Below are positions 49,363-60,510 of a stretch of 64,000 nucleotides of DNA, piece by piece. Where the stretch lies: contig NW_005200543.1 in NCBI RefSeq assembly GCF_000372725.1, forward strand, positions 118,228-182,227. Direction: 5' to 3'. The stretch comes from Emiliania huxleyi CCMP1516 (Eukaryota > Haptophyta > Isochrysidales > Noelaerhabdaceae). Within the stretch, counting starts at the first letter, position 1; each line of letters starts with the position of its first letter. A program made the position numbers and the translations under genes. The notes beneath the pieces were generated by a model that did no database searches, had not been told where the DNA came from, and saw nothing but the letters and a program-made list of their open reading frames with translations.

Positions 49363-51547
49363 ATGAACTCGTCCCGCTGCCCCATCTCCCTCTGCGACAT
49401 CTCTCCCAGCGCCTGCCAGTCTGAGGTCACGCCCAGCGAGGCCTTTGCGCTCCTCGCGCTGATGGTGCTCCCGGTCGCGGTTGCGTGGCTCGCGCCGCTC
49501 TTCGGCGCCCGCTGCGTGCCATGCAGCGAGCGGAGGGACGACGACGACCCGTCACTGCACGACGCGGACCCCTCTCGACGCCTCGGCCCGCGCGACTCGA
49601 CCGCCCTCTCCCCGCTGCGGGCGGGTCTGGTGCCGTTCCGCGAGCGAGTCGACCCGCCAATGTTCCTGTGCGGGATCGGCGCATGCCCGCTCGACTGCGG
49701 CTCGACGGGGCTGCTGGCGGTGGTGCTGGCGATGGTGGTTGGCGTGTACGTCATCTTCTTCGGCCTGCTCTTTGGCGCCGCCGACGCGGGCGGGCTCGAC
49801 TCTGCGCACGAGGCGATGCCGTGCGACGGCGGGCTCGGCGCGTGCCGCACCATATCCTGCATCTGCGGCAACGTCATCCCCGAGGGGTACGTCTTCATGT
49901 TCACCTGCCTCTTCCTCACCTCCGCCGTCCTCGTGCAGCGCTTCTCCGCCATGGGGCACCGCCACCGGCGCCGACACCTCCACGTCGAGAGCGGTCCTCG
50001 TAGCACAGAGTGAAGACTCAACTGCTGCGATGGTCTGACAGGCCGCAGCACCTCTGCGTCAAGAGCGTCCTCGTCGCCGGCTCGCTGCTGCTGCTCCTCA
50101 CCGCCATCTTCCCCGAGCGGTACGACGCCGACGGGCAGCTGCTCTCGCAGAGCCTCGAGGCCCTCCGCGGCTATCTCGACTATATCTCGGCTGCATCTCG
50201 GCTACATCTCGGCTACATCTCGGCTACATCTCGGCTGTATCTCGGAGAGCGAGGAGAGCTCCTTGCCGCCTCGAGAGCTGTATTCGGCTGTATATAGCTG
50301 TATTCGGCTGCATTCGCTTCCCCCGTATTCACGCGGTGCTCCGAAGACTCTGCACACTCCCGGATCCCCGCCCCGAGGTTGGCGTCTTCCACCTACGTAG
50401 GTCCTCCACCTGCTCGGTGTGATGGGCTCGGGAACGCTGCTCATGTTTGTCCCCTACGGCTGGTTCGTCGTCTACTGGCGCACCCACCGCGAGGAGGCGC
50501 CGGTACGTAGAAGGTTCCTAGACGGCTCCTAGACGGTTCCTCGTCTACTGGCGCACCCAACGCGAGGGGGTGCCGGTGCTCCCCGTATGCATCTTTCCTG
50601 TCTCGCCATGTCTACCTCCCGATCCCCGCGTCTCCCCGCGTCTCCCCACACCTCCCCACACCTCCCCACACCTCCCCACACCTCCCCACACCTCCCCACA
50701 CCTCCCCACACCTCCCCACACCTCCGCTCTGCGGGATGGTCCATGACTCGTCCAGTGCGCCGCAGGTGCCGCTCCGCTCCGTCGCCGCCCGCTCCTGCCT
50801 CGTCTGCATGGCCCTCGCACTTGGCGTGTCGATGCAAGTGTTCGGCTCCGCCGTCGCCGACGCGCCGACCAACTTGTGCGCCTACCAGCCAGACGCCGCC
50901 TCGTGCGAGGCCTTCCCCGCCCTGCCGGACGCGCAGTGGTAGTGCTCACCCTGGCCGCTACGATCACTCTTACGAGCGTGATGCCACGCCTTCCCCACGC
51001 TGCCTCTCGCGCACTCGTGACGGCGACGGCGGGGGGTCTCATCATGAGTGTGATGCCAGGCTTTCCCCGCCTTGCCGGACGCGCAGTGCCGCCTGCTCGA
51101 GGCGTGCGCCGCCTCGTGCGGCGGCGAGCGGCCCTGCCCCTGCGACGGCGGCCTGCTGCCGAACTACCGCTGCCGCTGGTCCAACGCCACGTCGGACACC
51201 ATCACGGCGATGCTCGCGCCCGAGCAAGACATGAGAGATCGCATCTCTTATTGCTCGATGTCGTCTGTTAGGCGATCCTCGCGCCCGAGTCGTTCCGGCG
51301 AGAGAAGCGTCTGGGCCCGCGCTGCGTCAAGGCGGAGTGCCCTCTCTACAAGTACGCCCGCGGCGTCGCGCTCGAGTTCGGCGTCCTCCTCCTCATCCTC
51401 TGCTACGTCGCCACGTACGCGCTGCACGACGTCGCGCGCTTGCTCGGCCGCCCGCCCAAGCAGCCGCCGCCGCCGCCGCCGCTGGACGCGTCTCTGCTGA
51501 GGGTGCACGGGGAGGCAGCTGGCGCTGCCGGAGGCCCCGCCCGCTGA
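49363..51547 (+). CDS. Multi-spanning membrane protein with Cys-rich loops, unknown family
   Basis: Exons 49363-49967, 50042-50159, 50401-50502, 50766-50909, 51060-51206 and 51272-51547 total 1392 bases, 463 residues, all in one frame. Hydrophobic segments include 'FALLALMVLPVAVAWLAPLF', 'LLAVVLAMVVGVYVIFFGLL', 'YVFMFTCLFLTSAVLV', 'VLVAGSLLLLLTAIF', 'VMGSGTLLMFVPYGWFVVYW', 'CLVCMALALGVSMQVFGSAV' and 'LEFGVLLLILCYVATYAL', about seven in all. Loops are Cys-rich ('CPISLCDISPSAC', 'CGIGACPLDCG', 'CRLLEACAASCGGERPCPCD'), suggesting a lumenal or extracellular face. The tail is Pro-rich. I do not recognise the family. Four of five introns begin GC; the first, fourth and fifth carry clear target-like duplications. 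Confidence 0.75.
50636..50727. repeat. Ten-base tandem repeat in an intron
   Basis: About eight copies of CTCCCCACAC inside intron 3 of the membrane-protein gene (50503-50765). Confidence 0.9.
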
Positions 51548-52044
51548 AATTAGCTGCGCCGGGAGGTCCGATGACGAGGAGGTGTATCTCTACTGACCCC
51601 CCCCCCCCCCCCCCACGATAGAACCAAGCCTGAAAAAATGAATAAAATCGCCCAACCGCCGACATTTGTCAGTGTGTCCCGCACCATGTCGGCACGTCCC
51701 CTTCGACACCCGCTCCCTTCGCGTCCAACTCGTCCTCAATCAACATGCTCTCGTTCTCGCTCCATGGCGCCCGTCCCCGGCGGCGACAAGAACCGATGCG
51801 TGCGTGCTGCCCACATACTCTCTCTGCCCCTCTGCCCTGCCCTTGCACGGCATGCGCCGGCGACAAGAAAGCGTCTGCGCGTGCGTCTCTCTGCCCACAT
51901 GCGCTCTCTCTGCTCGCCTTCGCCCCGCGCGTCGCGACACCACTCTCGCAACCCCACGCGCGCCGCCCGCGCTCCCACTCTGCCCCGCAACCCTGAAGCG
52001 CGCCGCCCGCCCGCGCCCTCTGACCGACTGCTCTGCGGCCGCAG
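51548..52044. other. Intergenic
   Basis: A C tract at 51597-51614, then GC-rich sequence with repeated (C)GGCGACAAGAA words near 51780 and 51868. I cannot identify a first exon for the following gene, although it probably lies here. Confidence 0.45.
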
Positions 52045-52527
52045 TACGATATGTTCGAGCACAAGTGCTACTGCGAGCTCACGGAGCAAGCGTGCGCGGA
52101 CAAGCACCACATCAACATCTGGACCGAGACGTGCGTCAACCCGTGCACCAGCGATGGGGACGGCGTCGGCTGCTACAACCAGGCCGGCGACCACAAGTGA
52201 GCATCGCCCGGCCAAACCGACGCCGCCCCGCCCGCCCCCTCCCGCCCCCTCGGTGCTTACCGGGCCGCGCCACCCGTCCCGCGCAGGTGCGACTGTGCGC
52301 TCGCCCAGGACGAGTGCACCGCGGGCACGTGGATCTCGGCGTGCTCGTGGTGCGTCGGGCCCATCCCGGACGGACCCGAGGGCTGCTACGACACGTCGGA
52401 GCACAAGTGCGACTGCGACATTTCCGAGGCCGACTGCAAGATCCCGCACGTCTGGACTGAGGGCTGCGCCTCGTGCTCCTCGTCGAGCGCCCGCACGCCC
52501 GCCGTCGGCCTCGCCGCGATTCGCTAA
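52045..52527 (+). CDS. Cys-repeat protein (3' two exons)
   Basis: Exons 52045-52196 and 52287-52527 are in one frame (131 codons including stop). They encode a repeated module, H-K-C-(Y/D)-C-(E/A/D)-(L/I)-(T/A/S)-x-x-x-C then W and C-x-x-C: 'EHKCYCELTEQACADK', 'HKCDCALAQDECTAGTW' and 'EHKCDCDISEADCKIPHVW'. With glycine and acid links ('CYNQAGD', 'CYDTSE') this looks like a disulfide-rich extracellular or lumenal protein. A 5' exon with a signal peptide is expected but not found. Its position after another Cys-rich membrane protein may be coincidence. No family recognised. Confidence 0.6.
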
Positions 52528-53338
52528 GTGCAGCCCCTTGGCCCAGCCCGGCGCGGCCAAGCCCTGTAGCCTGCGGCTCGGCGCGCTGCTCACAGCGCGG
52601 CCCAGCACTGTAGCCTGTGGCTCGTCTCGCCGGCGCCCAGCATGCCGCTTACCTTTGCGACTGCGCGAGCCAAGAGCCCCTTCCCGGTTTTGTGCTCCCG
52701 TTGCTCGGGATGTTTTGGCGGTGGGTGGAGGGGTGTCCGCGCGGTCGTCGTGTGGCGCGTAGTCTAAGCGTACGGCTTAAGGGTTGATGAGGATGGAAGC
52801 GTTCGATCATCGTTGAGAAAGCGAAACCTCGACGCGAGTCGCGAGACGGAGAGCGAGAGGCAGTCGCAGTGGGACTCCCACGAGCCACGTCCCAGCACCC
52901 AGGCTCCCACTTCCAGACGTTCCAGACGTGCGCAGGCAGCTCCCCCCACAGCTGCGCGAGAGGGCGAGCGGCCGGCACGCGGCAGCGGGCAGGTGCTCTC
53001 CACGAGCACCACCACCAGGTGAGCAGTGAGCAGCAGCAGGACCTGCAAGATCCTGCAAGTGTTCTCTCTAGTCTCTTCTCTTCTCGATCTCGTTCTCCGT
53101 CTTCACAGGATTCGGGCAGCAGCAATTCGGACGAGTAGGAAAGCGGATTTCAGCCTCAAAAAGGAAAAGCAGAAAACACGCCGAAATGGAACGTATGATA
53201 GTCGGAGGGATATGACTTTTATGATCAGCGCCTGCACAGTGCGCACTTGTGACTTGAAAGCTCTCGTCTCTCCCCGGACCAGCCTCGGGCTGTGCTCGGA
53301 CCAGCCTCGGGCTGTGCTTCCCCGCCCGCGGTGCTCTC
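52528..53338. other. Intergenic, no gene recognised
   Basis: Frames on both strands lack domains. I see nothing further. Confidence 0.45.
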
Positions 53339-53640
53339 TCACCCGACCGCGCGCTGGACCGCCGGCCCGGCCAGGAACCGGACTCCCCCGTTCGGGGGAA
53401 GGCTCGGCTGCCGCGGCCCGCAAGGCTGGCACATGCCCAAATCGGGCACCTCCTTCGCGGCGGCCTCGATGTTTGCCCTCCGCTCCGCCTCCTCCGCCGC
53501 CAGCGCGGCCGCCGCCCGCGCGTACGCGCGAGGGCTTCCCACAAGGAAGGCACGCTCGGCGGAGGTTGCGACGGCGCTCCAGTGGCGCCGCCGCAGGCTC
53601 TTGATCCTCCGCTCGAGACGCCTGTACCGCGCATCGCCCG
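53339..53640 (-). CDS. Possible exon of a hypothetical protein
   Basis: After an ATAG acceptor at about 53641 the minus strand reads 'RYRRLERRIKSLRRRHWSAV', 'AERAFLVGSPRAYARAAAAL' and 'AAEEAERRANIEAAAKEVPD' before a stop at 53339. It is helical and charged, so probably protein, but I cannot find other exons or a function. Confidence 0.3.
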
Positions 53641-53910
53641 CCTATTCAGAGCGTCCGGCTCGTGCGCCGCCCAGCGCCTGGCTTCGGCAGCGCGCCTCGC
53701 CCGCCTTGGTCCCGATGGAGGCCATGACGCGCGCCACCAGCGAGCGGCGCCGGCGGGGCGGGCGCGGTAGCGCAGCCGGCGTACCCCGCCACCTACCGTA
53801 CACACCGCTGTATGGCATGGGTGCTGGTGTACCACCATGCGCGCGACTATGTGGCACAGGTGCTGGTGTACTACCACAGAGACTGCTATGGTGTAGCTAC
53901 CATCACACTA

Positions 53911-55143
53911 CTTGGCATAGCTGCTAATGCACCTTCCCGACCCGGGGGCATCGCCCGGGGCACCGCTCGGCTCGGACAGCGAAGAGGAGGCTCCAAGGGG
54001 CGCTCCGCCGCTGCCGCCGCCGACCCGCCGCCGCTTGGCTTGCCTGCGCGCGGGCGCGCCCCCCCGCGCCCCGCCCTCCCCCGCCCCGCCCTCCTCGGAA
54101 GAGGCGTCGCTGGAGGAGGAGCGCGCGCCGCTGCCCGCCCCTGCGCCGCCGCCGCCGCCGACGCCCTCGCCGCTGTCGGTGGCGGCGTCGCTGTCGGCGT
54201 CTTCGAGGCCCATCACGGCGCTGCCTGCAGACACGGCTCCGAGAGGGGTTCAGAGAAGGGCCCATGCCGTCGCTCCCCCTCCCCCCTCTCGGCCGCTGCC
54301 CGAAGCGACTGCGCGCGCGGCGATCGTGCCGAGCGGCGCCGCGCTCGCTGCTGCGGCCGGTGGCGCGGCGCGGGCGGCGCGGTCGGCGGTGGGCGCGTAG
54401 AGAGCGGGGTCGCGCTTGGAGCCCGCCGCGATCGAGTCGATGACAAAGTCTGCCGCGGACGGGAAGCTGTTGGGTGAGCGAGAGGGGGGCAGGGAGGGCG
54501 AGGGCGAGGCAGCAGGCGGGCGGCGGGAGCGGCAGAGGCGTGACCAGCTCTGGAGGAAGTGTGGGCCCGTCTCGGCTAGCCTCGGGCCGGGAGAGACGAT
54601 CGGCGTGCGGAACTTGCCCCTCGCCTTGCGGACTGCCTGCGTGTTGCGCTTGACGGCGCGGGCGCTCGCGACGAGCAGGTCGACCCGCTTGTGTACCGTG
54701 TTGCTCACCACGCCTCCCGCAGCGCGGATCGACTTTGCAAGCTCCGCCTGGCCGACGCCCGACTCGTCGCCGCCCGCGCTCAGGGCGAGGGTCAGGCCGG
54801 CGAGCGCTCTGCTGGACGACGCGGCCGCTCCGGAGGCCGCGGCCGCTCCAGCGCTGGCTGCGGCGGCGGCACCGGCTCCCGCCTCTGCGGCAGCCCGGCC
54901 GAGCTCACCGAGGAGGACCCGCTCCTTGGCCTCGTCCAGCGAGCCCGCCTTGCGCTCGAGAAAAGACGCGATGGCCTCGACCTTGTTGGGCGTCACGATC
55001 TTCCCGCCCGGCCACGCCATCGAGCGCTTTGGCAGCGGCGGCGGCGGCTCCCTCGCCGCGGCCTCGAAGCGGCGCCGGCGCTCCTCGGCCTTGGCTCGCT
55101 GGGACTCGAGGAAGGACGCGTCGACGCTGATGTCGCGAGACAT
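53911..55143 (-). CDS. BRCT-domain nuclear protein
   Basis: Exon 1 (55143-54588) starts 'MSRDISVDASFLESQRAKAE' and contains a BRCT core: 'AGGVVSNTVHKRVDLLVASA', 'QAVRKARGKFRTPIVS', joined by a GC-AG intron (54587-54450) to 'PDFVIDSIAAGSKRD'. The join restores the typical I-V-S-P-D-(F/W)-(V/I)-x-x-S order. BRCT domains bind phosphopeptides or each other in DNA-damage and replication proteins. A later exon (to the stop near 53911) is acidic, Ser-rich and holds a basic nuclear signal 'RRQAKRRRV'. The junction between exon 2 and this last exon (around 54240-54275) is uncertain. Low-complexity Ala and Gly runs fill much of the protein. Specific partner unknown. Confidence 0.65.
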
Positions 55144-55239
55144 GAGAGCAGGTGGAGAGAGCGTGCGGCAGCCACAGGACTGAAAGAACGAACGCGGAAC
55201 ATGACGCGGAAGGCACGACGGCACCGCCTCTTCACAGCC

Positions 55240-55540
55240 TTGTTACCTGTATTGACATTTAATACGTCCTATCGCGCTATGCGCTGGTCTGTGAGAGGTT
55301 GAGGTGCGAGCCCTGGAGGCCCTGGGGATGGGGTGAGACTACCCGCGGGCCTAGAAGGCCCGCGCGCAGGGGGGTGGGGCATTGAGACCGGCCATGAATG
55401 AGTGCGCGACACGCATGTTGCGAGCAGCGTTGTTGATGTTTTGCGCGTCGCCACAGACGGCGGCGCGCGAGAGCTGTTGCGAGTGGTGCTGGGCGAAGCC
55501 CCGGGCGCTGCCGGAGGCTGTGCCGTAGTCGGTGCGGTCG
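55240..55540 (-). repeat. Dispersed coding repeat, copy 2
   Basis: Inverted partner of 48545-48905. On the minus strand a longer frame (55719-55351) adds 'KRIIFNFAKEVGSPSAVDRT' upstream of the shared 'SGSARGFAQHHSQQLSRAAV' part. It lies directly downstream of the kelch gene, and its frame overlaps the end of that gene in another phase. Confidence 0.7.
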
Positions 55541-55699
55541 ACGGCGCTCGGGCTGCCGACCTCTTTGGCGAAGTTGAAGATGATTCTCTTGGTCGGCGGC
55601 GCAATTTTGCCGTTCACACAAAAACACAACCCCGGCCCAAGACGCACAATCTCTTCACAGTCCTTGCTTTCCTCTCCGCCCTCCACCATCCAGAGAACC

Positions 55700-56874
55700 C
55701 TACGCCACGGTGATGCCATGAAAAGATCGTGCGGTCGTCAACGGCGCAGCCACCTCCCACGCGTTCGTCGCGGGATCGTATCGCTCAAGCGAGCTGAGGG
55801 CCTCCCACGCATCCTCCTCCCACGCATCCTCGTCCTCCTCGCCCCTGCCGCCCACAGCGTACAACTTGCCTTCCAGCGCCGCCACCCCGGCCCCGAAGCG
55901 AGCCAGCGTCAGCGGCGCCACCGCCTCCCACGCATCCAGCGCCGGGTCGTACCGCTCCACCGAGCTGAGATGGTCACCGTCGTACCCGCCCACAGCGTAC
56001 AGCTTGCCGTCGAGCACCGCCACGGCGTGAGCCTCGCGTGGCGTCGCCATCGGCGCCACCGCCTCCCAAGCATTGGCAGGGTCGTACCGCTCGACCGAGC
56101 TGAGGGGGCCGTTGTCGTACCCGCCCACAGCGTACAGGTTGCCGTCCAGCACCGCCACAGCGTGATCATTCCGCGCCTCCGCCATCGGCGCCACCGCCTC
56201 CCACGCATCCAGCGCCGGGTCATACCGCTCCACCGAGCTGAGGACGTCGTCGTCGTCGTTGCAGCCTCCCACGGCGTACAGCTTGCCATCGAGCACCGCC
56301 ACGTCGTGAGCCTCGCGTGGCGTCGACATCGGCGCCACCGCCTCCCACACATTCGAAGCCAGGTCGTACCGCTCGACCGAGTTGGAAGGTGATTCGTCAG
56401 CCTCATTCGCTCCGCCCACCGCGTAGAGCTTGCCGTCGAGCACCGCCGTGCTTGCATACCGTGCCGTCGGCATCGGTGCCACAGCCTCCTCCTCCCACGC
56501 ATTTGTGGACGGGTCGTACCGCTCCAGCGAGTTGAGGAATCCGCCATACCTGCCATAGTCGCGGCCGCCGATCACGAGCAGGCGCGGCCTCTCGCGCTTC
56601 GCGAGCGTCTCCTTCCAGCCGCGGCGCCACGCGCGGCACGTCCCCTTGGCGGCGTGCTCCTTGGTCCGCAGCTGGGCGAGGATGTGCGGGGCGAGGTCCG
56701 GCGAGAGGAGGACCTCGGAGAGCACCCACTCGGGCTGCTCCACGAGCCGTGCGGCGTGCTCCTCCGCCACGCGCAGCGCGGCGTCGCTCGCGCCCGCCTG
56801 CGCCTCGATGACGGCGCACAGCTGCTCTGGGGCGAGAGGCCCGAGAGGCGGGCGCCGATGCGGTGGGAGGCCAT
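55700..56874 (-). CDS. F-box-like / kelch-repeat protein with a start-proximal frameshift
   Basis: Six kelch repeats of about 50 residues ('DGKLYAVGG', 'SSVERYDPALDAWEAVAPM' and variants) would form a beta-propeller. Before them 'LLSPDLAPHILAQLRTKEHA' and 'CRAWRRGWKE' resemble an F-box, so the product could be a substrate adaptor for SCF ubiquitin ligases. The only good start, 'MASHRIGARLSGLSP' at 56874, is out of frame with the rest by two bases: CCCCAGAGCAG at about 56830 where the paralogous exon at 43191-43385 has CCAGAGCAG. From the shift to 55700 the frame is open. Either the gene is a recent pseudogene, the assembly has an error, or initiation occurs downstream without an ATG nearby. 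DNA repeats match the kelch units. Confidence 0.75.
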
Positions 56875-58104
56875 CGGTGTGGCGTCAAGGCGCGCGGTGT
56901 GGCCCGAGGGGGCCGCCCCCGAGGCCCCGCTCCAGGAGATGTGGCGGCCGGCACCGCCACCAGGCCCGCCCCCACCATCACCGCCTCCGCCCCCGCAGCT
57001 GGAGCGACTGCCGAGTCGAGAGACGGTGATTGATTGATGGGAAGGCGAAACACAGTCCGACCAACGACTGGGACACCAACGCGGTATGGGTGGACGCTAG
57101 ACGGGCGATGACGGTCACACAGGAGCGACACACAGAACCACAAGACAAGACACTCAGCCAAACTGACTGCCACACATCCTGAGCGAACTTCCCTAGTCAC
57201 CCGCGGCCGGACTCCATCCGGCACGCGTCGCTGGGCGCTCAGAGCTGCGTCCCCTGCTCGCCACCCCAACGCCCAAGGCGCCCGAGCGAACGACAGGCGG
57301 CACGCGAAGACTGGTTGCAATCCCGCCGACCGCCAGGCCGCGGGATGATGCGTGCGTGGTCATGTAGTGGGTCTCGGAAGCTCCCCTCTCGGGCTAGGAG
57401 CCAGCCCCTCTCCCTTGCCCTCGGAACAGTGTGTCCGAGTCGAGGCGTGTGCTTGCCGGTCGACGGCCGCGCGCGGTTGGCATTGTAACGAAGGTTGCGC
57501 GCGGCCGCGGCGCGCCCGCCATGGCTTGGCGCGGCGCGCCTACCAGCGGCAATTGTCGAGGCACGGGAACGCTTACCCGGGGTCATCCTCTGAGCCTGGT
57601 CATCGGCGCCGCGATGCCACGGCGGCGCATTCGACGTCGTCGGCGCGCTGCCCCGCGGTGAGCCCCGCCGCACGTGGCGACGGCCGCAGGTTGGCCCGGT
57701 GCAGCGCGCCCTGGCCGCAGACTGAAGAGCGGCCACGAGGGGTGTGTGATGTGCGGTGCGGGGTGTGAGGGGGCAGCGTCTTTGTGTGTGTGCGCGCGCG
57801 CGCCGCTGCTGGGAAAGAGCGGGGCCCTCGGGGTACGCCTCGCCCGGCCCCCTCCGAGGGGGTCGTGATCTGTCGGGGATTAAACTGAGGGATAGGGGCG
57901 GGGATCCTCCCTCTTCCCGCCGTCGATGCCGGGGCTCAACCAATCCGGAGAGGTCATTACCATTCCTCCATACATCCTCCCAGCTTCATCGGCGGGCGCC
58001 TGGGAGTGTGTCGTCAACTGGCCGGTGGTAGACGGGCCGCGAAGCATACCATACCCCGGAAAAAGTTGGAACCCTGCGCTACGGCCCGCCGCGGGCCGTA
58101 TTTC
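56875..58104. other. Intergenic between divergent kelch and DRTGG genes
   Basis: 57070-57105 repeats the GGACACCAACGCGGTATGGG + TGGACGCT string found upstream of NSUN5 (17113-17150). Frames elsewhere lack domains. I see no gene. Confidence 0.5.
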
Positions 58105-59623
58105 ATGAGGTCCGTCTTCGTGGCTGCCACGCGGCAGCACGTTGGAAAGTCCACCACCTCGCTCGGCCTCCTCGCCGCTCTCTCCTCCCGTGTCCCGCTC
58201 GAGTCGATCGGTGTGTCCGCCTCACACTCCCACCGGCCTCGCCTCACGCCGTATTAGCGCCGTTGCCTCCCACCGGCCTCGCCTCACGCCGCATTAGCGC
58301 CGTTGCCTCCCACCGGCCTCGCCTCACGCCGCACTCGGACTCCCTGACTGGGCCAGGCTACCTCAAGCCCGTCGGGCAGCAGCACGTGGAGGTGCAGGCG
58401 GCGGCGGAGGGCGCGCCGCCTCTCCGGGTTGACAAGGACTGCCGGCTCGCGAAAGAATACTTTGGGCTTCGGTGCGAGTACAAGCACATGTCGCCGGTGC
58501 TGATGCCGCGAGGCTTCACGAAGAGCTATGTGGACGGCGAGATCGACATGGAGCGGCAGAAGCAGGCGCTGCTGCACGCCTGGGAGGCGCTGCGGGCGGC
58601 GCACCCGAACGTGGTCGTCGAGGGCACCGGCCACATGGGGGTCGGCTCCATCGTCGGCCTCGACAACGCCGCCGTCGCGAAGCTGCTCGGCCTCGAGGTC
58701 GTCCTCGTCTGCGAAGGCGGGCTCGGCTCCGCGTTTGACGAGCTCTCGCTCAACCTCGCCGTCTGCGCCGCGCAGGGCGTCAAGGTGCTCGGCTCGATCT
58801 CGTTTCACCTCGCTCAACCCGCTACACCGTCGGCGGCGCCTCTGCGCACAGGTGCGCTGCGTGGTGCTCAACCGCGTGCAGCCGGCGAAGGTGGAGATGA
58901 TGCGCGACTACCTCGGGCGCGCGCTGGGGCGGATCGGCGTGCCGCTGGCCGGGCTCGTCCCGACGGATCCCTTCTTCGCAGCGCCGTCGAGGGGCTGTGG
59001 ACGGCGCCTCTTCACACGGCTCGCCGTGAACAGGAGCCCTTCCTCGCGGCGCCGTCGATGGGCGACTTTGCGAAGCTGCTCGGCCAGCGTCTCATTTCGG
59101 GCGAGGGGCACGGTGGCTCGGCCTCCGTGGCGTGGAGCTCCTCCCTCTAAGGTGTGCATGTCTCCTCACAGGCGAGGAGCACGTGCTTCGCCACTGCGGC
59201 GGCGTGCAGTTTGTCACTTGCAGCGTGCGCCGATTCGAGGAGCGGCTGGCTGAGGGAGAGTACAGCGACCGGCTCCTGGTCGTGCATGGCTCGCGGCTGG
59301 GCATCCTGGAGGCGTGCCTGCGGCACCACGCACAGACGGGCGAGATCCGCGGCGGAGTCATTTTCACTGGCACGCGGCACTCGTGGGCGCCGGACGAGCC
59401 CATCCTCGCGCGGCTGCGCGAGTCGCGCATCCCGACGATGCACGCGCCGCTGGAGACGACGGAGGTGGCGGAGCGGATACAAAAGTTCACCGCCAAGCTC
59501 AACGCGACGGACAGGCAGCGGACGGAGGCCGCCATCCGGCACGTGCAGGCGCACGTGGACATGGACGTCCTTCTCGGCGGGACGGCGGCGGGGGGGCTTG
59601 CCAGCCCCCGGCGAGGCGTCTGA
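58105..59623 (+). CDS. BioD-like P-loop (AAA_26) plus DRTGG-domain protein
   Basis: Exons 58105-58210, 58357-58784, 58852-58965, 59034-59100 and 59172-59623 give 388 residues. The N-terminus 'SVFVAATRQHVGKSTTSLGL' has the P-loop of the dethiobiotin-synthetase-like AAA_26 family. 'GYLKPVGQQ', 'NVVVEGTGHMGVGSIVGLDN' and 'VRCVVLNRVQPAKVEMM' continue that fold. The C-terminal half, 'CGGVQFVTCSVRRFEERLAE' to 'TMHAPLETTEVAERIQKFTA', is the DRTGG-type domain. In bacteria this pair precedes the catalytic domain of phosphotransacetylase, and stand-alone versions occur in cyanobacteria and others; no acetyltransferase domain is present here. A plastid or bacterial origin is inferred. Donors are GT, GT, GA and GC; introns 3 and 4 show 25- and 13-base duplications. 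Confidence 0.85.
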
Positions 59624-60510
59624 GTCTGCCCCCCCGCGCGCCATAACCACTTGCACTTGCATGCGATGTGCCATCACGTACCCGGGTAACACAGGGACGA
59701 GAAGGAGAGACTGCACCACGGGCCACACGTGCGGGATCGTGGGACGTGTCATCGTGGATAGAGACTTGGAGATGTCTACAAGGTAGTAGTAAACAGGTAT
59801 GTACGTGACCGTGTTGACCTGAGGTCATCGTTCATCGATGCGCACGATGTGGGGTCTGGGGGGGACGTGCGATCTATAAAGGGGGAAGGACCCTGAGTTG
59901 ACCAGGGCTTGGGTAGGGGGTGTGCGGTGCGTACCAAAATCCACGAGTGTGGGATTTCGCGCAATCGCTCGACTCTGAAAAGCTCGCCGATCCCTGCGGT
60001 GAGCGCTGTGGTCGCCGCAGACTGGCTCCGACTTGACGGGCGCATGGAGACGTGATGCCTCCATGCGCCCGTCGCGTCGAAATCGACATGCGAGTCGATC
60101 TTTGGCCCGCCAGAGGGATAGGCGGCTTTTGGGCGACAAACAGCGCTGCGACCGCGAAGTGGCGGTGGACATGCTCCCATGTTGCCGACGCGGCGCCGGA
60201 GTGGCCGGCGCTGCTCGCCGCGACCACGACGGCTACTCTGATGCTCCGGGCCGACCCGTCCTACCCGACGGTGGCACTCTTCCACGTCTCGCTCACGCTG
60301 AGAAAAATTCTGAAACGGCGTGCAGCAGAGTCGCCGACGAGTTGGTCCGCGTGCCTCCTCGTGTCCTGTACCGTTCTCACACATCCATAAACTCACTTTG
60401 GCCTCACTGAAGCGATGCCTGAATCCTTAATCCTCGGATTTTAGATTAGGACGCACCGCACCCTCTAGCTTGGGCGCCAGGCCCTCCGGCTCGGCTCCAG
60501 CCAGTATTTA
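59624..60510. other. Intergenic with a perfect hairpin
   Basis: At 60035-60073 the arms GACGGGCGCATGGAG and CTCCATGCGCCCGTC form a 15-bp stem around a 9-base loop. 59876-59900 holds the third copy of GGGGGAAGGACCCTGAGTTG. A plus-strand frame (60052-60390) is open but has no recognisable domain. Confidence 0.5.
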
